Counted from the first letter of the stretch, positions 12,590-25,498 are shown. The stretch is DNA of 64,000 nucleotides from Tanypteryx hageni (GCA_028673005.1 CM054116.1:69205315-69269314), one strand, 5' to 3'. The notes: generated by a model from the sequence alone, not told the origin. Numbers and translations are program-made.

Positions 12590-13430
12590 ACATCGCCTCG
12601 TCTCTCTCTCTCTCTCTCTCTCCCTCTATCTCTCCCTCTCTTCCACTGCTCATGCTCGCCGGATATCAACCTTTAAAACGGGCCTTCGTAACACACGATT
12701 CCCAAGGATCGATAGTAATAATTCCTCTCCCTCTTTCTCTTTCACTCGCTCGCACACCCTCCCAATCGGAAGGACACAAACTCGCCTTTTATCGGACGCG
12801 GGAAAAGCTCCGGTGCGCAAGAGGGTCGGTTTCCTTTATCAATCAACGTGGCATCATGACATTCGCTCAAACACACACACGGTCACTCTCGCGCGAGTGG
12901 TTCGAGGGAGGTAGGGAGCGAGAGAGAGGGAGGGTAGGGAGTGGCGATGAGAGGGAGAGAGAGGGGGGGAAGGGAGGAGATCACTAAAGGGAGGGAGAGA
13001 AGTGGGAGGTCTCGAGGGAGGATGACTCATGCAATGCCATTTGAGCTAAATATTGAAAGAGTAGAGGAGCCAATTTCATCTGCGGCTCTTTAGAATCGGC
13101 GGTCACGAATCAAAAAGAAAAACAAGGTGTCGCTATCAAGGGGAAAGGGGAATTGGGCGCGACGAACGGACGGGGTGTGTTTGTGAGTGTGTGCGCGCAC
13201 GGTGGGCGGGAGAAAAGAGGAGTGGAAATGTGTATGGTGGGTGGAGCAGAGAGGAATAAGAGGAAAGGCCGTAGGAAGGTGAGGAGGGTTTATGGAAGAG
13301 AAGTTAGAGGCGAGAAAAAGGTGGAAAGAGGAGTTAGGTTAGGGTTGTGTACGGAGCGAACCTGATAGAGAGCCAAGGGGGGGGAGTGTCAGAGGGGAGG
13401 GGGAGGGAGGCGCTTTATCGGGGGCACTTT
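12590..13430. repeat. C/T tract followed by G/A-rich region
   Basis: CTCTCT runs at about 12600-12650 are followed by G/A-dominated sequence at about 12905-13010 and 13150-13430. This is the same pyrimidine-to-purine polarity switch as elsewhere in the window, less dense here. Confidence 0.7.
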
Positions 13431-14655
13431 GTTTCGAAGGGAAGGGTGTAAAAATATCGCCGATTAAAGCGGGAAGTGGCACTACCTGTCCAACTAAGAG
13501 GGAAAAAAGAACCCGCAGAGGAAAGTGTGCGGACTAGAGGCTGTTACCTAACGAATTAAAGCCGGAAAATGTTGGTAAATATTTGTTATCGTTAGGGAAA
13601 GGTAGCTGCGGGAAAAATTAGTTACTCTTAGGAAGTATCAGAGCGTGAAACGAGATATGCTGTAGTACTTATATGTTAAGAATAGTGGATGTATTGATAT
13701 AGGTGTCAGTTGGCTGTAATAGGCTGATTAGCGAGAAGTTCCGTCAAACAAACAAAAATGTGCCAGTGTTTGGTAGAAATGATAATTTTGGACGGTTTTG
13801 TATTCTTCAAGATTTAATAAAAATAGCTATTAATATAAATCGCACACGAGGCATTCCTAGTAGTAGTTTTCGCTTCCAGAGGGCAGTAATGTTTTATCTT
13901 AAGATAATTACTATATAAGATATACGGCAATGTAGATTTCATTCTAAGTCAATGAATAAACAGCTTGCCAAAGGTATTTAAATAAATTAAATAATCCGTT
14001 TTATAATTCTTAACTTCAATGTAAGAAACATCCTCGTAATTTATATTTAGTGAATTATTATCCTGCTACTAGATTTGACGATATTTACATAGAGATAATG
14101 TTAATGAATTTCGTGCATGATTATGTCGTTGAAAATACATATATCTGGCATTCACATTTCACACATATTTCATGTGATTTGAATACTAATTTTTATTTAT
14201 ATGACGAATTTTATTGGAAATGCGATTTTGCTGAAAAAATATAACAAGTGGAGTCGTTTGCGTATTTATTGCAACGAAGAAGTATGTATGCATAAACTCA
14301 CGAAAGGACTAAATCCGTGGAAATAATATTGGAACATATATTCGGTACTTGCCCCGTTGTGAATGATTGGCATTGAAAAGAATGATAAACGTATTTTGAG
14401 GTGAGAATGGAGAATGAGTTAGAGAGAAAGTAGACGATGAATCAACGATACTAAATGATACGATGACAGTTCAATTTAAGACAGTTGGCAGATTGAAAAG
14501 AGCACATTATCGGATTGGCATCAAGAAAGTAATGAGGCTTAAAACCATGCATCGGAAGAACGAGCTGCGGAAGAAAACAATAGGTCATCGCTGAAGATTT
14601 ATCATGGTTACATCTAGCATAAATATCAGGGGATAATAGAAACGGAATGAAAGAG
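13431..14655. other. AT-rich background, no gene seen
   Basis: Short AT-biased frames only. No element ends were recognised. Confidence 0.5.
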
Positions 14656-14659
14656 TAGA

Positions 14660-14939
14660 GAAGGGAAAATTAGACACAACGGTGTGTCGCGAAGAACCGG
14701 GAGGTGTGTATTTTAACAACGGCTTGTGTAAAAAATAAAGTAAGTTTTGCTAAGCAGAGCTTTTGTCTGTCCCTTACGTCATTTTTAACAACAATAAAAA
14801 CGATGTTTAGGCCCCAAATCTTCATTATTACACAGTACTCATTATTTTTAGTCCGGCGGATTGTAACGTGCAGTGTGTCGCGCACGTGAGCATGGCCCGT
14901 CATGTGTGTCGCGAGGGGAAAAAAGGTCGAGAACCTCTG
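14660..14939. mobile_element. hAT-derived fragment with a recognisable right end
   Basis: The right edge reads AAAGGTCGAGAACCTCTG, the reverse complement of a CAGAGGTTCTCGACCTTT hAT terminus, with a GTGTGTCGCGAGGGG block just inside. A related GTGTGTCGCGAAGAACC block lies near 14682 at the left side, but a clean left terminus and a target duplication were not found. Probably a truncated non-autonomous hAT. Confidence 0.55.
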
Positions 14940-15232
14940 CCCTAGACCAACCAAGGCCAATAAAGGATTGTATGGGCAGTGCACTCGAACGTCTAGGGTA
15001 AGAAACTTAAAATTAAAAAGAGCCATATCGCTTCAATTGAACGATAAGAATACTTTGATGAACATTTTCCCCTTCGAATAATCTGAATTGTGCTTATGGA
15101 AGTTCGAGTGATCGCAAGAAAATAGGTAATATTGGATCGCTATAGCACGCAATATAGAAGTGCGAATTCGGATGTAATAGGAAACAAATACGGGAATGAT
15201 GGTATAGCAAGGTAAGCTATAAAACAAAAAGG

Positions 15233-15234
<2 letters not shown>

Positions 15235-15275
<41 letters not shown>
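15235..15275. repeat. (AT)n microsatellite
   Basis: Uninterrupted AT dinucleotides of about 40 bp. Confidence 0.95.
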
Positions 15276-15278
<3 letters not shown>

Positions 15279-15294
15279 CGTAGTAGGGTAGATA

Positions 15295-16280
15295 AAAGAG
15301 GCCGGATGAGAGGTAAAGAGAGGCTTTGTGGAAGTGAGCAAAGGAGGTGGAAAATGGAGGGAAGTGTTGCGAAGGGGATAGAGAGAGAGGAAGGCATTAG
15401 GTGGAGATGGAGGAGAGGAAAGCAGTTTAAAAGGGGATATAGAGATTAATTTAGAGTGGAGAGAGAGATAAAGAGAAAGAGAAGATGGCGGATGGGTGGA
15501 GAGTGGTATGGGAGAGAGGAGGATGAGGATAGGTGGAGGTGGCAGCGAGAGGGAGGGAGTGCGGCTCGAAGGCATTTTAGATCGAAGCGGAAATGACAGG
15601 AGGGGTGAGAGGAAAGGGAGAGGGGAATGTAGCGGGAGAGACGTTGAGGAGTGGGTGGAGGAAGAGGTGCTGGTCTCGCTATCTCTATCTCTCTCTTCCT
15701 CTCCCCCTCTTTTTCTCCCTCCCTCTCCCTCCATCTTTTTCGCCCTATCTCTCCACCCCTCCTCCTCTCTCCCTCCTTTCTCTCCCTCCTCTCTCTCTCC
15801 CTCCTCTCTCTCTCCCTCCCCTCTCTCTCCCTCCCCTCTCTCTCCCTCCTCTCTCTCTCCCTCCCCTCTCTCTCCCTCCCCTCTCTATTCCTCCTCTCTC
15901 TCCCTCCTCCGCTCTCTCCCTCCTCCTCTCCCTCCTCCTCTCCCTTCTCCTCTCCCTCATCTTCCTCTCTCTCCCTCCTTTCTCTCCTTAATCTCTCTCT
16001 ATCCTCTCTCTCCCTCTCCCTCCTCTCTCTCCCTCCTCCTCTCCCTCCTCTCTCTCCATCCCTCCCTCTCTCTCTATCCCTCCCTCTCTCTCTATCCCTC
16101 CCTTTCTCTCTCCCCCTCTCTCTCTTCCTTTCTCTCCATCCCCCTCTCCATCAATCTCTCTCTTTCCCTCTCTCTCTCCATTTCTCTCTTTCCTCTCTCC
16201 ATTCCTCTCTCTCTCTCTCATTCCATCTCTTCATCCCTCTCTTCTCTCTCCCTCCCTCTATCTATTTCCCTCTCTGGGAG
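15295..16280. repeat. Polypurine tract switching to ~600-bp polypyrimidine tract with 15-bp minisatellite
   Basis: About 15295-15660 is G/A-dominated and about 15670-16277 almost pure C/T. Within the second half (about 15770-15890) a 15-bp unit of the form CTCTCTCTCCCTCCC recurs, visible as Ser-Leu-Pro-Pro-Leu periodicity in translation. Open frames of up to 278 codons here are artefacts. The polarity switch would allow a large imperfect fold-back. Confidence 0.9.
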
Positions 16281-17735
16281 TATTTGGATGGTTTTAAGGG
16301 AGGGGGGGGGGAATGGGACATCCCCCCGATGAAAGGGCCGCAATCTGTGTGGGTGGAATCGATGAAAAGGGGTTTATGAGAGGATTGAGAGAGAGAAAGG
16401 ACATTCCTGTTACTACGGAATCCTAGCGGGTGGAGGGATCGACTGGTGATTCTGCGTGGAGGATGACGGCGGAGCGCTAGTTTTAATGGAGTCGCGAACT
16501 CTTCGTCCTGTGAAATGAAAGAATTGACGAAGGCATTGGATAGAGGGATGAAAAATTGTAGGAATTTATAACACAGGTTCTGATAAAGTTGGGATTTTGT
16601 CGAAATGTGCACTCATAACAAAAATTTTGAAATGTACGCCTTGTGCGAATGCCGAATTTTCTATTCCATAATTGCTCTTTCAAATGCAAACAAACAAACA
16701 CGTCTTTGAACTTTAGAGTTTTGGAAGAAAATTCTTTCAATGTAAATGTTTACATAAATATAAGTAAAAATTGACAAAGCTAAATTAAATGAATAAATAG
16801 GAATGTACTCGTGCAAAATACAATTTCAAGTGTCTCAAACACGCAGAAATGTTTTTCCAATGTTCTCTCCAAATATTTAAAGTTATCTCGTAAATTTTCA
16901 TCAAGTTCAACGCCCTTCTTTGAGGGTAAATTACACAAAAATACTTGAAACATTTTATAGGCTCGAGGAAATATAATTCTTTGAGTGCTGCAGAAAATGA
17001 TTTATGGAAATCGCACGCAAGCTTGTAAAAGTTACTATGTGTGTTGTATAATTTATTGTATTTCATAATTTATGTAGCAAAATTCTAGAATTGAATTTTA
17101 TTTACCGAAAATGAAGTTTTTATTATGCCATCTTTCTTAACATTTGTGCTCAGTTCGATGCAGTATTAACCTGGTCGTGCAAACCAAATTCAAATCATAT
17201 GGTTTTCGTATTAGGACGATTTCTGAAAGTAACGAAAAAAACTTAAATATTGCAGGTTTCTCTAATTGATCCGCTTTTATCGATCGTATGCATTAATACC
17301 GCAATATCTGGCAAAATTAGAAACGGGTTAACTCGCTTGAAATTTTAATTAGAAAGCGCACATTTAGTTTTCTCTCCTAAGCTATCGCGAAATCAATTTT
17401 TCACTACGAGTTTCGCTGGGAATTATTTTTTTTCTCTCTCCCTCCCACATCAGACGTTTCAATTTGATAAAAGCTCCAATTCGTCCATTTCACAGATGAA
17501 TGCGAGGATATCGGAGGATTTTCTGCGAACGATTAATTAATACTCTTGCATAATAGAGATAGGCGCGAGTGTCCCGCAAAAAATATATATATACAAAAAA
17601 GGGGCGAAGACTTCCCACGGGGCATATAAGTATACAGAGACGTAAGGAAATCACTCTTAATCAAATCGCCCGCTTAGCTACGCGAAGTCGGCTAATTTCA
17701 CACCTGATTCCTCATCAGTTCCTGCTTATAACCAT
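16281..17735. other. Unassigned background
   Basis: Nothing recognisable. A G run of about nine bases occurs near 16300. Confidence 0.5.
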
Positions 17736-18790
17736 TTGTTTCGACCTTCTCTCTTTCGCGAATTTTCCTGGCTCTCCCTCCCCCTTTTCGCCTCTCTCTT
17801 TTCCCACCTCTTCCCGCCGTCCTATCATATCCTCCATTTCCCAACTCAACCGCCCCCCAACACCCCACCTCCAATCTCCGTTCCGACACACCCCTCCCTC
17901 CCTCCCTCCAACTTTTTTCCTCTCTCTCTCTTTCTCTCCCAACTCCTCCTCCGCTTACCTCCGTTCTCTCCCTTTGACCAACCGGCTATCCCTCTCACAT
18001 TTTCTCGCCCTTTCTTTCGCTTCCCTTTCCATCCGTACCGGCCCTCTCCAAAAAAATAAACCTCCATTCCCTCTTTCTCGAACCTCCCTCCCTCAATCCT
18101 CTCTCTCTCTCTCACTCTAAAACCTCATCTAACTCTCCTCCCACCCCCTATCTTCTCTTATACTCTCATCTCCCTTACTCAATATCTCTCTCTCTTCCCA
18201 CACCCTCTCTCCCCCACCCTCTCTCCCTCCCACTCCTCGTCCTTTTCCCTCCCTCCCACAACTCCGAGCCAAGCACTTCGGAAAATTATACGCCTTTCTC
18301 GTCTACCTATCCCACCCGCCATCACTCTCTCCCTCCATGTCTCTCTCTCTCTGCCTGCCGTGCACTCTCTCTCCTTCACTCCTTTGAAACAGCTCTCTCG
18401 TCATCCCTCACCCTCCCTCACACCTCTCTCTCTCTCTCTGCCGATCTCCTCCCGTTTCACCCTTTCTCCACTCACTCACCCATTCCCTCTCTCTCATTCC
18501 GACGACCAACGACAGCAAAGGCCAATCAAACTAATGACGTGTACATCAGTGCCTGGTGACCCTTCCACCACCTACGCTATCCCTCCCTCCCTTCCTACCT
18601 CACTCCATCTCTCACGTTCCCCTTTCTCTCCCTCTCTTTCCCCCCTTCCTTTCCTCTTTTGGAGTCCGTTTTTCCCTTTTACCATCTTCACTTTTCACTT
18701 TACGCGTTTCTAGTTCTCCACGTTTATCCTCCCTCGCTTTCTCTCTCACTCTTCCCTCTATCCATTCTGCACAATTCCGTTTCTAATGTT
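17736..18790. repeat. C/T-rich low-complexity region, ~1 kb
   Basis: Mostly CTCTC, CTCCC and TTCC runs with occasional mixed islands, e.g. about 18500-18560. Long frames on both strands are compositional artefacts. Confidence 0.85.
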
Positions 18791-20440
18791 TTCACCATCA
18801 TTATTTCTATTTCTGTCCTCATATTTTCGCACATCTAAAAATTTCGATCAATCGTTTAAATTTTGGCGGTTTTAAATAACTCGTGAAATGAAGCGCCACC
18901 TCGGTCGATTTTCATGGATACATTTTTCCTCTTTTACGCCTCCATTCTTCACAGTCACCTCTTCCATCTTCTGTTCTCCATATATTCCTCATTTACTCTA
19001 TTTCCTCTCTTATCTCCTTTCTCTGTCTCGATGAGTACCACGCTTTTTTTCCTTTGCGTCCGCCTCAGTCCATTCCGCGTCTTTTTTCGACCTTAGTCCT
19101 TTTTTCTTTCCTGGACCACCCGATCCGTTATGATGTCTCGCAAGGTCCCCTAAGAGTTCATGACGTTCGGTTTTATCGAAGGAAAATAGATCTGGCGTCA
19201 GTTACAGAGCCAAGGATGTGTTATTTTGCAGATAGTGTGGAGGCGACGAAAGGACTAATTAGAGCGATTTGCAACGTCGTTCGGCGCACATTCCGCCGTA
19301 AAAATGCATCGTCTTCAAACGATGCGTGTAAAGTTATTTCCAAGACGTGAGCTCTTAATTGGAACGAAATCGTGTCGATATTTCCTATGCCTGCGTTGTA
19401 CTGTGTTTCTATCTTTAAATCATAAAGCGTTAAGTTTTGTGAGATACCACTCAAAATATTTTTTGAACCAGGTTACGTCGGCATTTAATTCAGTATGGTC
19501 TAAAGTTAAATACTCTTCAGAACAGTATAATTTCTGCATGCAAACGCGCAAGTACTTATTATGCTACTATTTCAAATATTTTTATCTAAAAATTCGTGTA
19601 GCTTGAGAAAATAAATCAAAATTTTTGAAGTGCTCTCGTCTTATTTCTAATAAACTCTTTGGGGAAGAAGAGATAGTATGTGAAGAATTATCGTAACAGG
19701 GGGAAATGACACTAATAGTTTATATCATCAATACGTTATACGATAAGCAGCCGTGATTCCGTAAAATTCTATGAGGAGAGTCCAATAGAATCAAATTATG
19801 AGAATCCCTTGAAAAGGCGATCAATGGTCGTGATCGAGTTTGCAGAAAAGTAACGAAAATTGTATAAGGCGAGAACAACAGAAAATGAATTCTTGGAATA
19901 AATCTTCAGAATTGCGAATCAAACGAATTCCATTTCGAGAATGACCATGTTTGAATGAGAATTTCGTAAGCTCCAATTTCAATTACGTTGATGTTAATAG
20001 AAGTGTTTAGCTAGCTAAAATTATGTATGTAATGTATTTATTTATTTTACGAAAGTGGATGGAATTAATTACATTAAGCATAATGAAATTACCATTACAA
20101 GGATCTACTCAATCGCGATCGATGGAACGTCGAATGCAATATAGATATAATTTGATACAATTTGATTCTCATCGAAATGAATGTAGATGAATTAAATAAT
20201 CCAGGAATTTATAAAAAGAAACTTCCCAAAAATAGGCAATATACATTTTTTTAATTCACAAATCTTCTGAACTGAGATTAGGGCTGTGACATCTTTGTCC
20301 ACCTGAACTCATGCGGCCCGCGAGATCATTCTTTGCGGCCGACGAAGCAATGATGAGAAACGATCCATGCAATTTAAGACGGATATTTTTTTATATAATG
20401 AAACCGCTGTCCCTCTCTGGATTCATAAAATGCAATTTTC
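18791..20440. other. AT-rich background, no gene seen
   Basis: No supported feature. A GCGGCCCGCGAG segment near 20315 resembles text inside some hAT MITEs, but no termini were found. Confidence 0.45.
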
Positions 20441-20479
20441 GCATTTTACCTCATTTTTAATCGCATTGGACTATCTTTA

Positions 20480-20650
20480 AATGAAATAGATTGAAGAATG
20501 TGTGCTTTGAGGAGACCGCGCAAGTCAGCGCTCCGTCCTTTGGAAGGGACGTTAAGCAGTTGATCCCCTTGGTGCTCTTCGTTAGGAGTAGACTAATTCC
20601 GGCACCGCGTTTCCCTCCTCTCTTGTTCGTGTGCCTGGTTCGTAAGGAGT
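20480..20650. repeat. Probable decayed interspersed repeat
   Basis: Text such as CTCCGTCCTTTGGAAGGGACGT followed by a GTTAGGAGTAGACTAAT block is of a kind I have met as a dispersed repeat in arthropod genomes, possibly a LINE 3' region. No second copy is in this window to confirm it. Confidence 0.35.
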
Positions 20651-21415
20651 TATGGCTATAATAATCCAAGAGGTTGATTAACCAGAAATACACACGGAAC
20701 ACAATAGATTGGAGGATATCTGAAAGAATTGTTTTTCTTTTTTAGCGTAGATATAAAAAAAGAAAAATTTGAATGGCAGCTAACGGTTGACTGTTTTCTA
20801 CAGATTTGAAGTTTGCGCGCGAATTTCTTTGGAAACATGGATGAAGGTTACCCAAAGCGATGGGCCAGATTTTCACTATATGTTATAGCTTGCCGGTAGA
20901 TTTTTAAAAGCTTAAGTTTACATTCTAGATACGCCTGATGCTTCGGAAAAATCGGATGTTGCCTGAAAAATGTGCAGAACATTCTCAGTAGTTCAAAACC
21001 GACGATTCTTTCATGTGGTTAAAAAAAACTTCGTTCAACATAGTTCTCCTTCCGCTGCTCGGAATTTCCGTACTGGTTCAACATAAATCGGCGATGTTTG
21101 CGAAAACTCCGAGATGCACCCGGGCGACCGCCCTCTTTTCGACCTTCCCAACAAAATCGACCGCCGCCTAGGAAACGAGCCGAGCGTAAGTGCAATGACC
21201 CGCGTCGAGCGCACATACCCACGCGGAGGGAAAGGTAGCAGCGAGTTATTTAGGCGGTCGTCACACCGGCTTCGTTCCTCTCACCGTCTCTCCTGGCTTA
21301 ACGCAACGCGTTCGCCAATCTCGACGACTTGCAAGGGTGTCGCGTAGATACGCAGCTAATCTTCTCCTCTCTGTCTCTCTCCCTAATAAGCAGGATGGAA
21401 AAAAATAACACGGGA
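20651..21415. other. Unassigned, CpG-richer around 21100-21350
   Basis: CpG density rises at about 21100-21350. The frame there has no recognisable domain. A promoter or first exon is possible but unsupported. Confidence 0.4.
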
Positions 21416-22470
21416 CGCAAGTTAGGATGGAGGGTAGGGAAGGAAAAGGTAGGGAAAAAGAGAGAGGCGCAGGAGAAGACGAGTCATTTTAATTTTTGAT
21501 CCTTTGATGTGTGACGGCTTTACCTTAGCAAGGGGGAGGGGCGCGTTTTCTGTCGTTTTATTTTTCAGGTGCGAAGGAAGATATAGGAGAGGGAGGGAGG
21601 GATGCATGGAGACCCGTTTCGTCCCCGTGTCAAGGGTGCCGCGAGTCGGGCGTACACGGAATATTTTCGGTGGCTAGACTGACGCGATAAGCCCACGCCA
21701 TCTCCTCCCACCTCCTCCTCCTCCCTTGGTGATATGGGACGGCGAGAAAATTGCAAGGGACACGTATAAGCAAAGGAAGATAGATAGGTTCTCCCCCACC
21801 GTACGTCTGTGCGTGGGGCGGGTGGGGTGGAAAGAGAAGGGAGGGGGAGGGATTGGAGAAGGGAAAGAGGGAGAGTGTGGGAAGGAAGGAGAGGAATGGA
21901 GGAAGAGATGAGGAGGGGCAGAATGGGGAGAGGAGAGAGGGGGTGGAGGGCAGAAGGGGAAGAGGACGGGTGAAAGTTGGTGGTATAGAAGAGGGAGAGT
22001 GAAAGAGAAGAGGGTGAAGAGTAGAGGGAATACATGGAATGGAGAAAGGAAGAGGGAAAGGATGGAATAGAGAGGAAGAGAGGCGGGGAGGAGAATGTGA
22101 GAGAGTAGAAAAGAGTCGGTAGGAAAAAGAAGAAGGAAGCGGAATGGGAAAAAGAGGGAAGAGAAGGGAGAAGGGGGGGAGGAGGGAGGAGAGGCAAAAG
22201 TGAGGAAAGAGAAGAAAAGAGAAGTGGAAATTAGAAAAGGGGCGGAAAAGAGAGAGCAATGGAGAAAGAGAAGAGATGAGGAAGAAGAGAGGATAGGAAA
22301 TAGGGAGAGAAAAGATGGGGTGGTGAGGAGAGGGAAGAGAAGAGGAGAGAGGGGGAGAACTAGTGGGGAAGAGATGGGGAGGAGAGGGAAAGAAAGGGGA
22401 GGAGTGCGGAAGAAAAGGGGAGAAGGCGAGGGAAGAGATAATTGGGAAAAGAGGGGAGAAAATAGATAGA
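21416..22470. repeat. G/A-rich low-complexity region, ~1 kb
   Basis: Dense GGAGAG, GAAGAG and GGGAGG sequence, purest at about 21830-22460. Minus-strand frames up to 297 codons are artefacts of the complementary C/T composition. Confidence 0.85.
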
Positions 22471-22860
22471 TCGATAGATAGATACGTCTTTATTCGGGCG
22501 AGATTGAGACTAAGCAGTCTCATCTTCCATCTAACCCATTGTCAATTATAAACAGGAAGACAGCAACAAAGAAAAAATAGAATAAAAGATTACATAAAAT
22601 TAATTACTGCATAAATACAATGCCAAGTTAGCATTTTTGGAAATTAAAAGAGATGGGAATTTGTTGTTTGTGGGGAAAACAAAGGAAAATTAAAGTAGTA
22701 AAAACTCCACTGCAGGAAAACACCCACACAAGAAGGGGGATGTGAAAAACCTGCGAAACCTACTGATAGCAATATTTAAAGATTTACAGGATCATATTAG
22801 AAAAGTACATAAAATGAAATACTCACAAAAACAGTTTTACATAAAAACTAAGAAAAACAC
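22471..22860 (-). mobile_element. Possible LINE 3' end with GATA microsatellite tail
   Basis: A (GATA)-type run at about 22462-22485 abuts TCTTTATTCGGGCGAGATTG and non-low-complexity sequence. A simple-repeat tail against a TTTATT block is the arrangement of a minus-strand non-LTR retrotransposon 3' end, as at 24130. No coding remnant is seen, so this is tentative. Confidence 0.3.
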
Positions 22861-24125
22861 ACAAGTACACAAGGAGAAAAGGAGGGACAAGAGGGGTGGA
22901 GGGAGGTGATTCGGAGTTAAAGATGGGCAAAAGACGAGGGAAAGAGATAGAGGAAGGGGAGACGAAAGCGGAAGAAGCGTCAAATTGAGATCGGAAAGGG
23001 AACCAGGAGATATGCAAATCGGACAGAGATAGTGGGTAGGTGAATAGGGAGTCGGCAATATAGAAAGCAAAATAAAAGAAGGGGATGAAAACAGGATTGG
23101 AAAAGAGAAATAGGATGGAGATAATTACCACGGGAAACGATCGCCGTGCGTGTGTGAGCAGGAAGAGGGCGTGGGTTTGGGGAGGGGAGGGGAAGGAGAG
23201 GGGAAATTGCGGCGGCGCATCGCGACAGTTTTAGACGAAGGATTGGAAAGGATCAGATGGTGTCTTACGTTTCTGTTCATTTTTATTTATTTATTTTGAT
23301 TCCCGCTCCACCGTGAAAGGCTTCCGTCTCCGCTTTTGCCTCTCTCTCTATCTATCTCCTTCACCTCTGTTTCTCTCTCTTTACCTCTCAAAAAAAAGAC
23401 TGGAAAGACAACCTTCGGCTAAGGTAATGAGTGGTGATGCAGATGGAATAATTTAACGCTTGGCGCGCGAGGAAAAATATTAAGGGAAGAGCAGCCGGAC
23501 TACCCGTTTTTTTTAATTCGTTATTTTTTTTTATTTCCCAGACGTGTGTCCGTTGTAAGCTGGAAACGACCGGAGGCGTATCTTCACGCAACGCGGCCTC
23601 GTTCCGGGTGCGTAATAATGCATCGGGTTGCTTGAAATGCGAGATAGGAATAAAATGTTTTTCGTTCGGCGTGTCGTTAAGGGAAGCGATTTTCGTCTCT
23701 TTCTCCCCCTTCTCCCTCTCTCTCTCTTTCTCTACGCCAATGTCTGTCTCGCTCTCAAAAAGTCGTACGTGAGGATTAAGCCTAGCAGTAAGTCTTGAGG
23801 TGCGTGGGCGGAAATATGAATATCTCCATCATGAACGAGTCTTATGATTCATTCGTTGTTTCGCGAAATCTTGGATCGGGAAAATAAGTTCGTTTATTAC
23901 GTTTTGAAATGTCTAGAAGAAACTAGAAATTTTTGGTACCTTTGTAGGATTCAAGAGAAAAATCATCCGAGTTCGTGTCATAGCTGAAAATAATCCAGCA
24001 AAATATATATCTATTTCCAATTGCAACAAAAAATGTTGGTAGAACCAGAAACACACTGATGACGGGTGGTTTGCAGATGAAATGCGAATCCGTTCCCTCC
24101 AACCTTCTCATGGCCATCAGAGAGA
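22861..24125. other. Unassigned background with short C/T runs
   Basis: G/A- and C/T-biased patches (23160-23220, 23335-23390, 23695-23755). No gene recognised. Confidence 0.5.
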
Positions 24126-24127
24126 CA

Positions 24128-25050
24128 TGGCTTAATAATAATAATATTTTATTAGTCCAACGGCCATCAAAGTGATGACATAGGATAAGTCAGGAGAACA
24201 TATGTACAATATAGTTGCCATAAGATAAATATACAAGAAATTACAGCGTTACAGTAACAGTTGAAAAATGTGATAATGGAATACAATGATGCTTGTAGGC
24301 TATAAAGTATAAGTTTACATATAATACTCATTAACAATGGAGATTGAAATTTTTAGCTATTTTTTCAGGATCGGAGACAACATTGCCACTAAATTTAATT
24401 TAATTTAATTATAGAATGGGAATGTAACACTCTTCTGGTGGGTTCACTGGAGCCAAAATGTTGACAAAAGGTTTATAAGATCGGTTTTTTCAGCGAATTT
24501 CTTTAGGAGATCAATATAAAGATCGCCAAATAGTATTATTCCATTTATATTTTTCATTGGCACTAATAGAAAGGCATCACTGAGACATTTAAAAAAGTTA
24601 GATAAATTGCTATTTGGAGGATGATATACACCCATTAAGTTATATTGGGACGAGCTAGCATTGAATAATGCCCTAGAGCATTCAAAAACCCTCTCAAAAT
24701 TTCCATTAAAATTAAGGCATCTGATGTTCATATCGAGTTTAGCATAGATTGCAACCTCACTACACTTGTGCTTCTCACGACAAAAATGAGAGACAAGGTT
24801 AAAACCATTAATATAAAAATTTGGGATTTCATCTTTTGTTAACCAATGTTCAACTAGAAGAAAAATGTTAACTTTTCTCTCTTGAAGTAATAGTTGAAGG
24901 AAGTAGCCTTTTTTCCTTATACACTGTATGTTTACATAGAAAAAGTTAAATCTTAGGTTATTCCCTTCAAAAGATCCATGATTTACGTGTGTATACTTAT
25001 TGTGATCTGCTACTGGGGTTGTAGATTTTCTTTGCAGTCCTTGCATAACT
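24128..25050 (-). pseudogene. LINE ORF2 remnant: endonuclease domain and 3' end, RT deleted
   Basis: The 200-codon frame (24444-25046) carries signature segments of an APE-type endonuclease of non-LTR retrotransposons in the right order: NIQCIRKK, LLVEHWLTKDEIP, LMGVYHPPNS and IILFGDLYIDLL. The canonical GDFN Asn is Tyr here, so the catalytic site looks damaged. After the stop, a shifted frame continues with SEPTRRVLHSHSII, the usual C-terminal endonuclease text. A further piece, GNVVSDPEKIAKNFN, matches the linker before the reverse transcriptase. Then the sequence jumps to an untranslated end and a (TTA)n-like tail at 24130. The reverse transcriptase is therefore missing through internal deletion. 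CR1/L2/jockey-like affinity is a guess. Confidence 0.85.
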
Positions 25051-25178
25051 CACTTAGATGGAGCTGGTACGTAGTTATAATCCCGTTCTTGACTTTGAAA
25101 TGCCATTTTTCGCTCTTGTGGTCCTCAGCTCACTTGGTTGGTGTGGTGGTGTACGATCATCAGAGAGTCCATCCAAAA

Positions 25179-25498
25179 TTAGTGAATCGCTCTCAGATTT
25201 ATCCCAGTTTTCTTGCCTATCATTAGAAGTCTTATGGGGTTATCACTTGCATTACCTGCAGTTGTTCTCCTGATCCGGTGTGGAACGACGGTTACGATTG
25301 TAAAAGTTAAATATTTGCACTGAAACACCAGTGGGCCAGGTGTTGCTGTCGTAAAGAGGAGGGAAAAATTTGCACCAATTTTGAAGGACGAGCTTCTCTC
25401 GTTAGCATAAACTTTTTCGCACTCTAAGTTTTGGTCAGGGAATTTGCAAGTTAGGTAATTTATTACGTCCTGGAAATAAGTATTTGGTTTAACGCGTC
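25179..25498 (-). pseudogene. LINE ORF1 remnant, C-terminal part
   Basis: The minus-strand frame reads RVKPNTYFQDVINYL, TCKFPDQNLECEKV and SSSFKIG. This is the order seen in ORF1 proteins of CR1/jockey-like LINEs: a conserved W...L.R..P.T segment, then V..YL...F, then S.FK(V/I). It lies about 130 bp upstream of the ORF2 remnant on the same strand, the normal ORF1-ORF2 order. Its upstream edge is cut exactly at the TTAA at 25499-25502. The missing preceding part is found 4.86 kb away at 30362-30540. Confidence 0.75.

Noticed and set aside
14670..15026. 118-codon minus-strand frame as a gene
   Set aside because: It spans the hAT fragment ending at 14939 and has no recognisable domain.
15496..16379. 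Open frames of 242-278 codons
   Set aside because: They encode only Ser/Leu/Pro/Arg-rich repeats dictated by the C/T tract, and all three frames are open. No protein evidence.
21565..22523. Minus-strand frames of 210 and 297 codons
   Set aside because: Products of the G/A-rich tract, with low-complexity Ser/Pro/Leu/Phe content.
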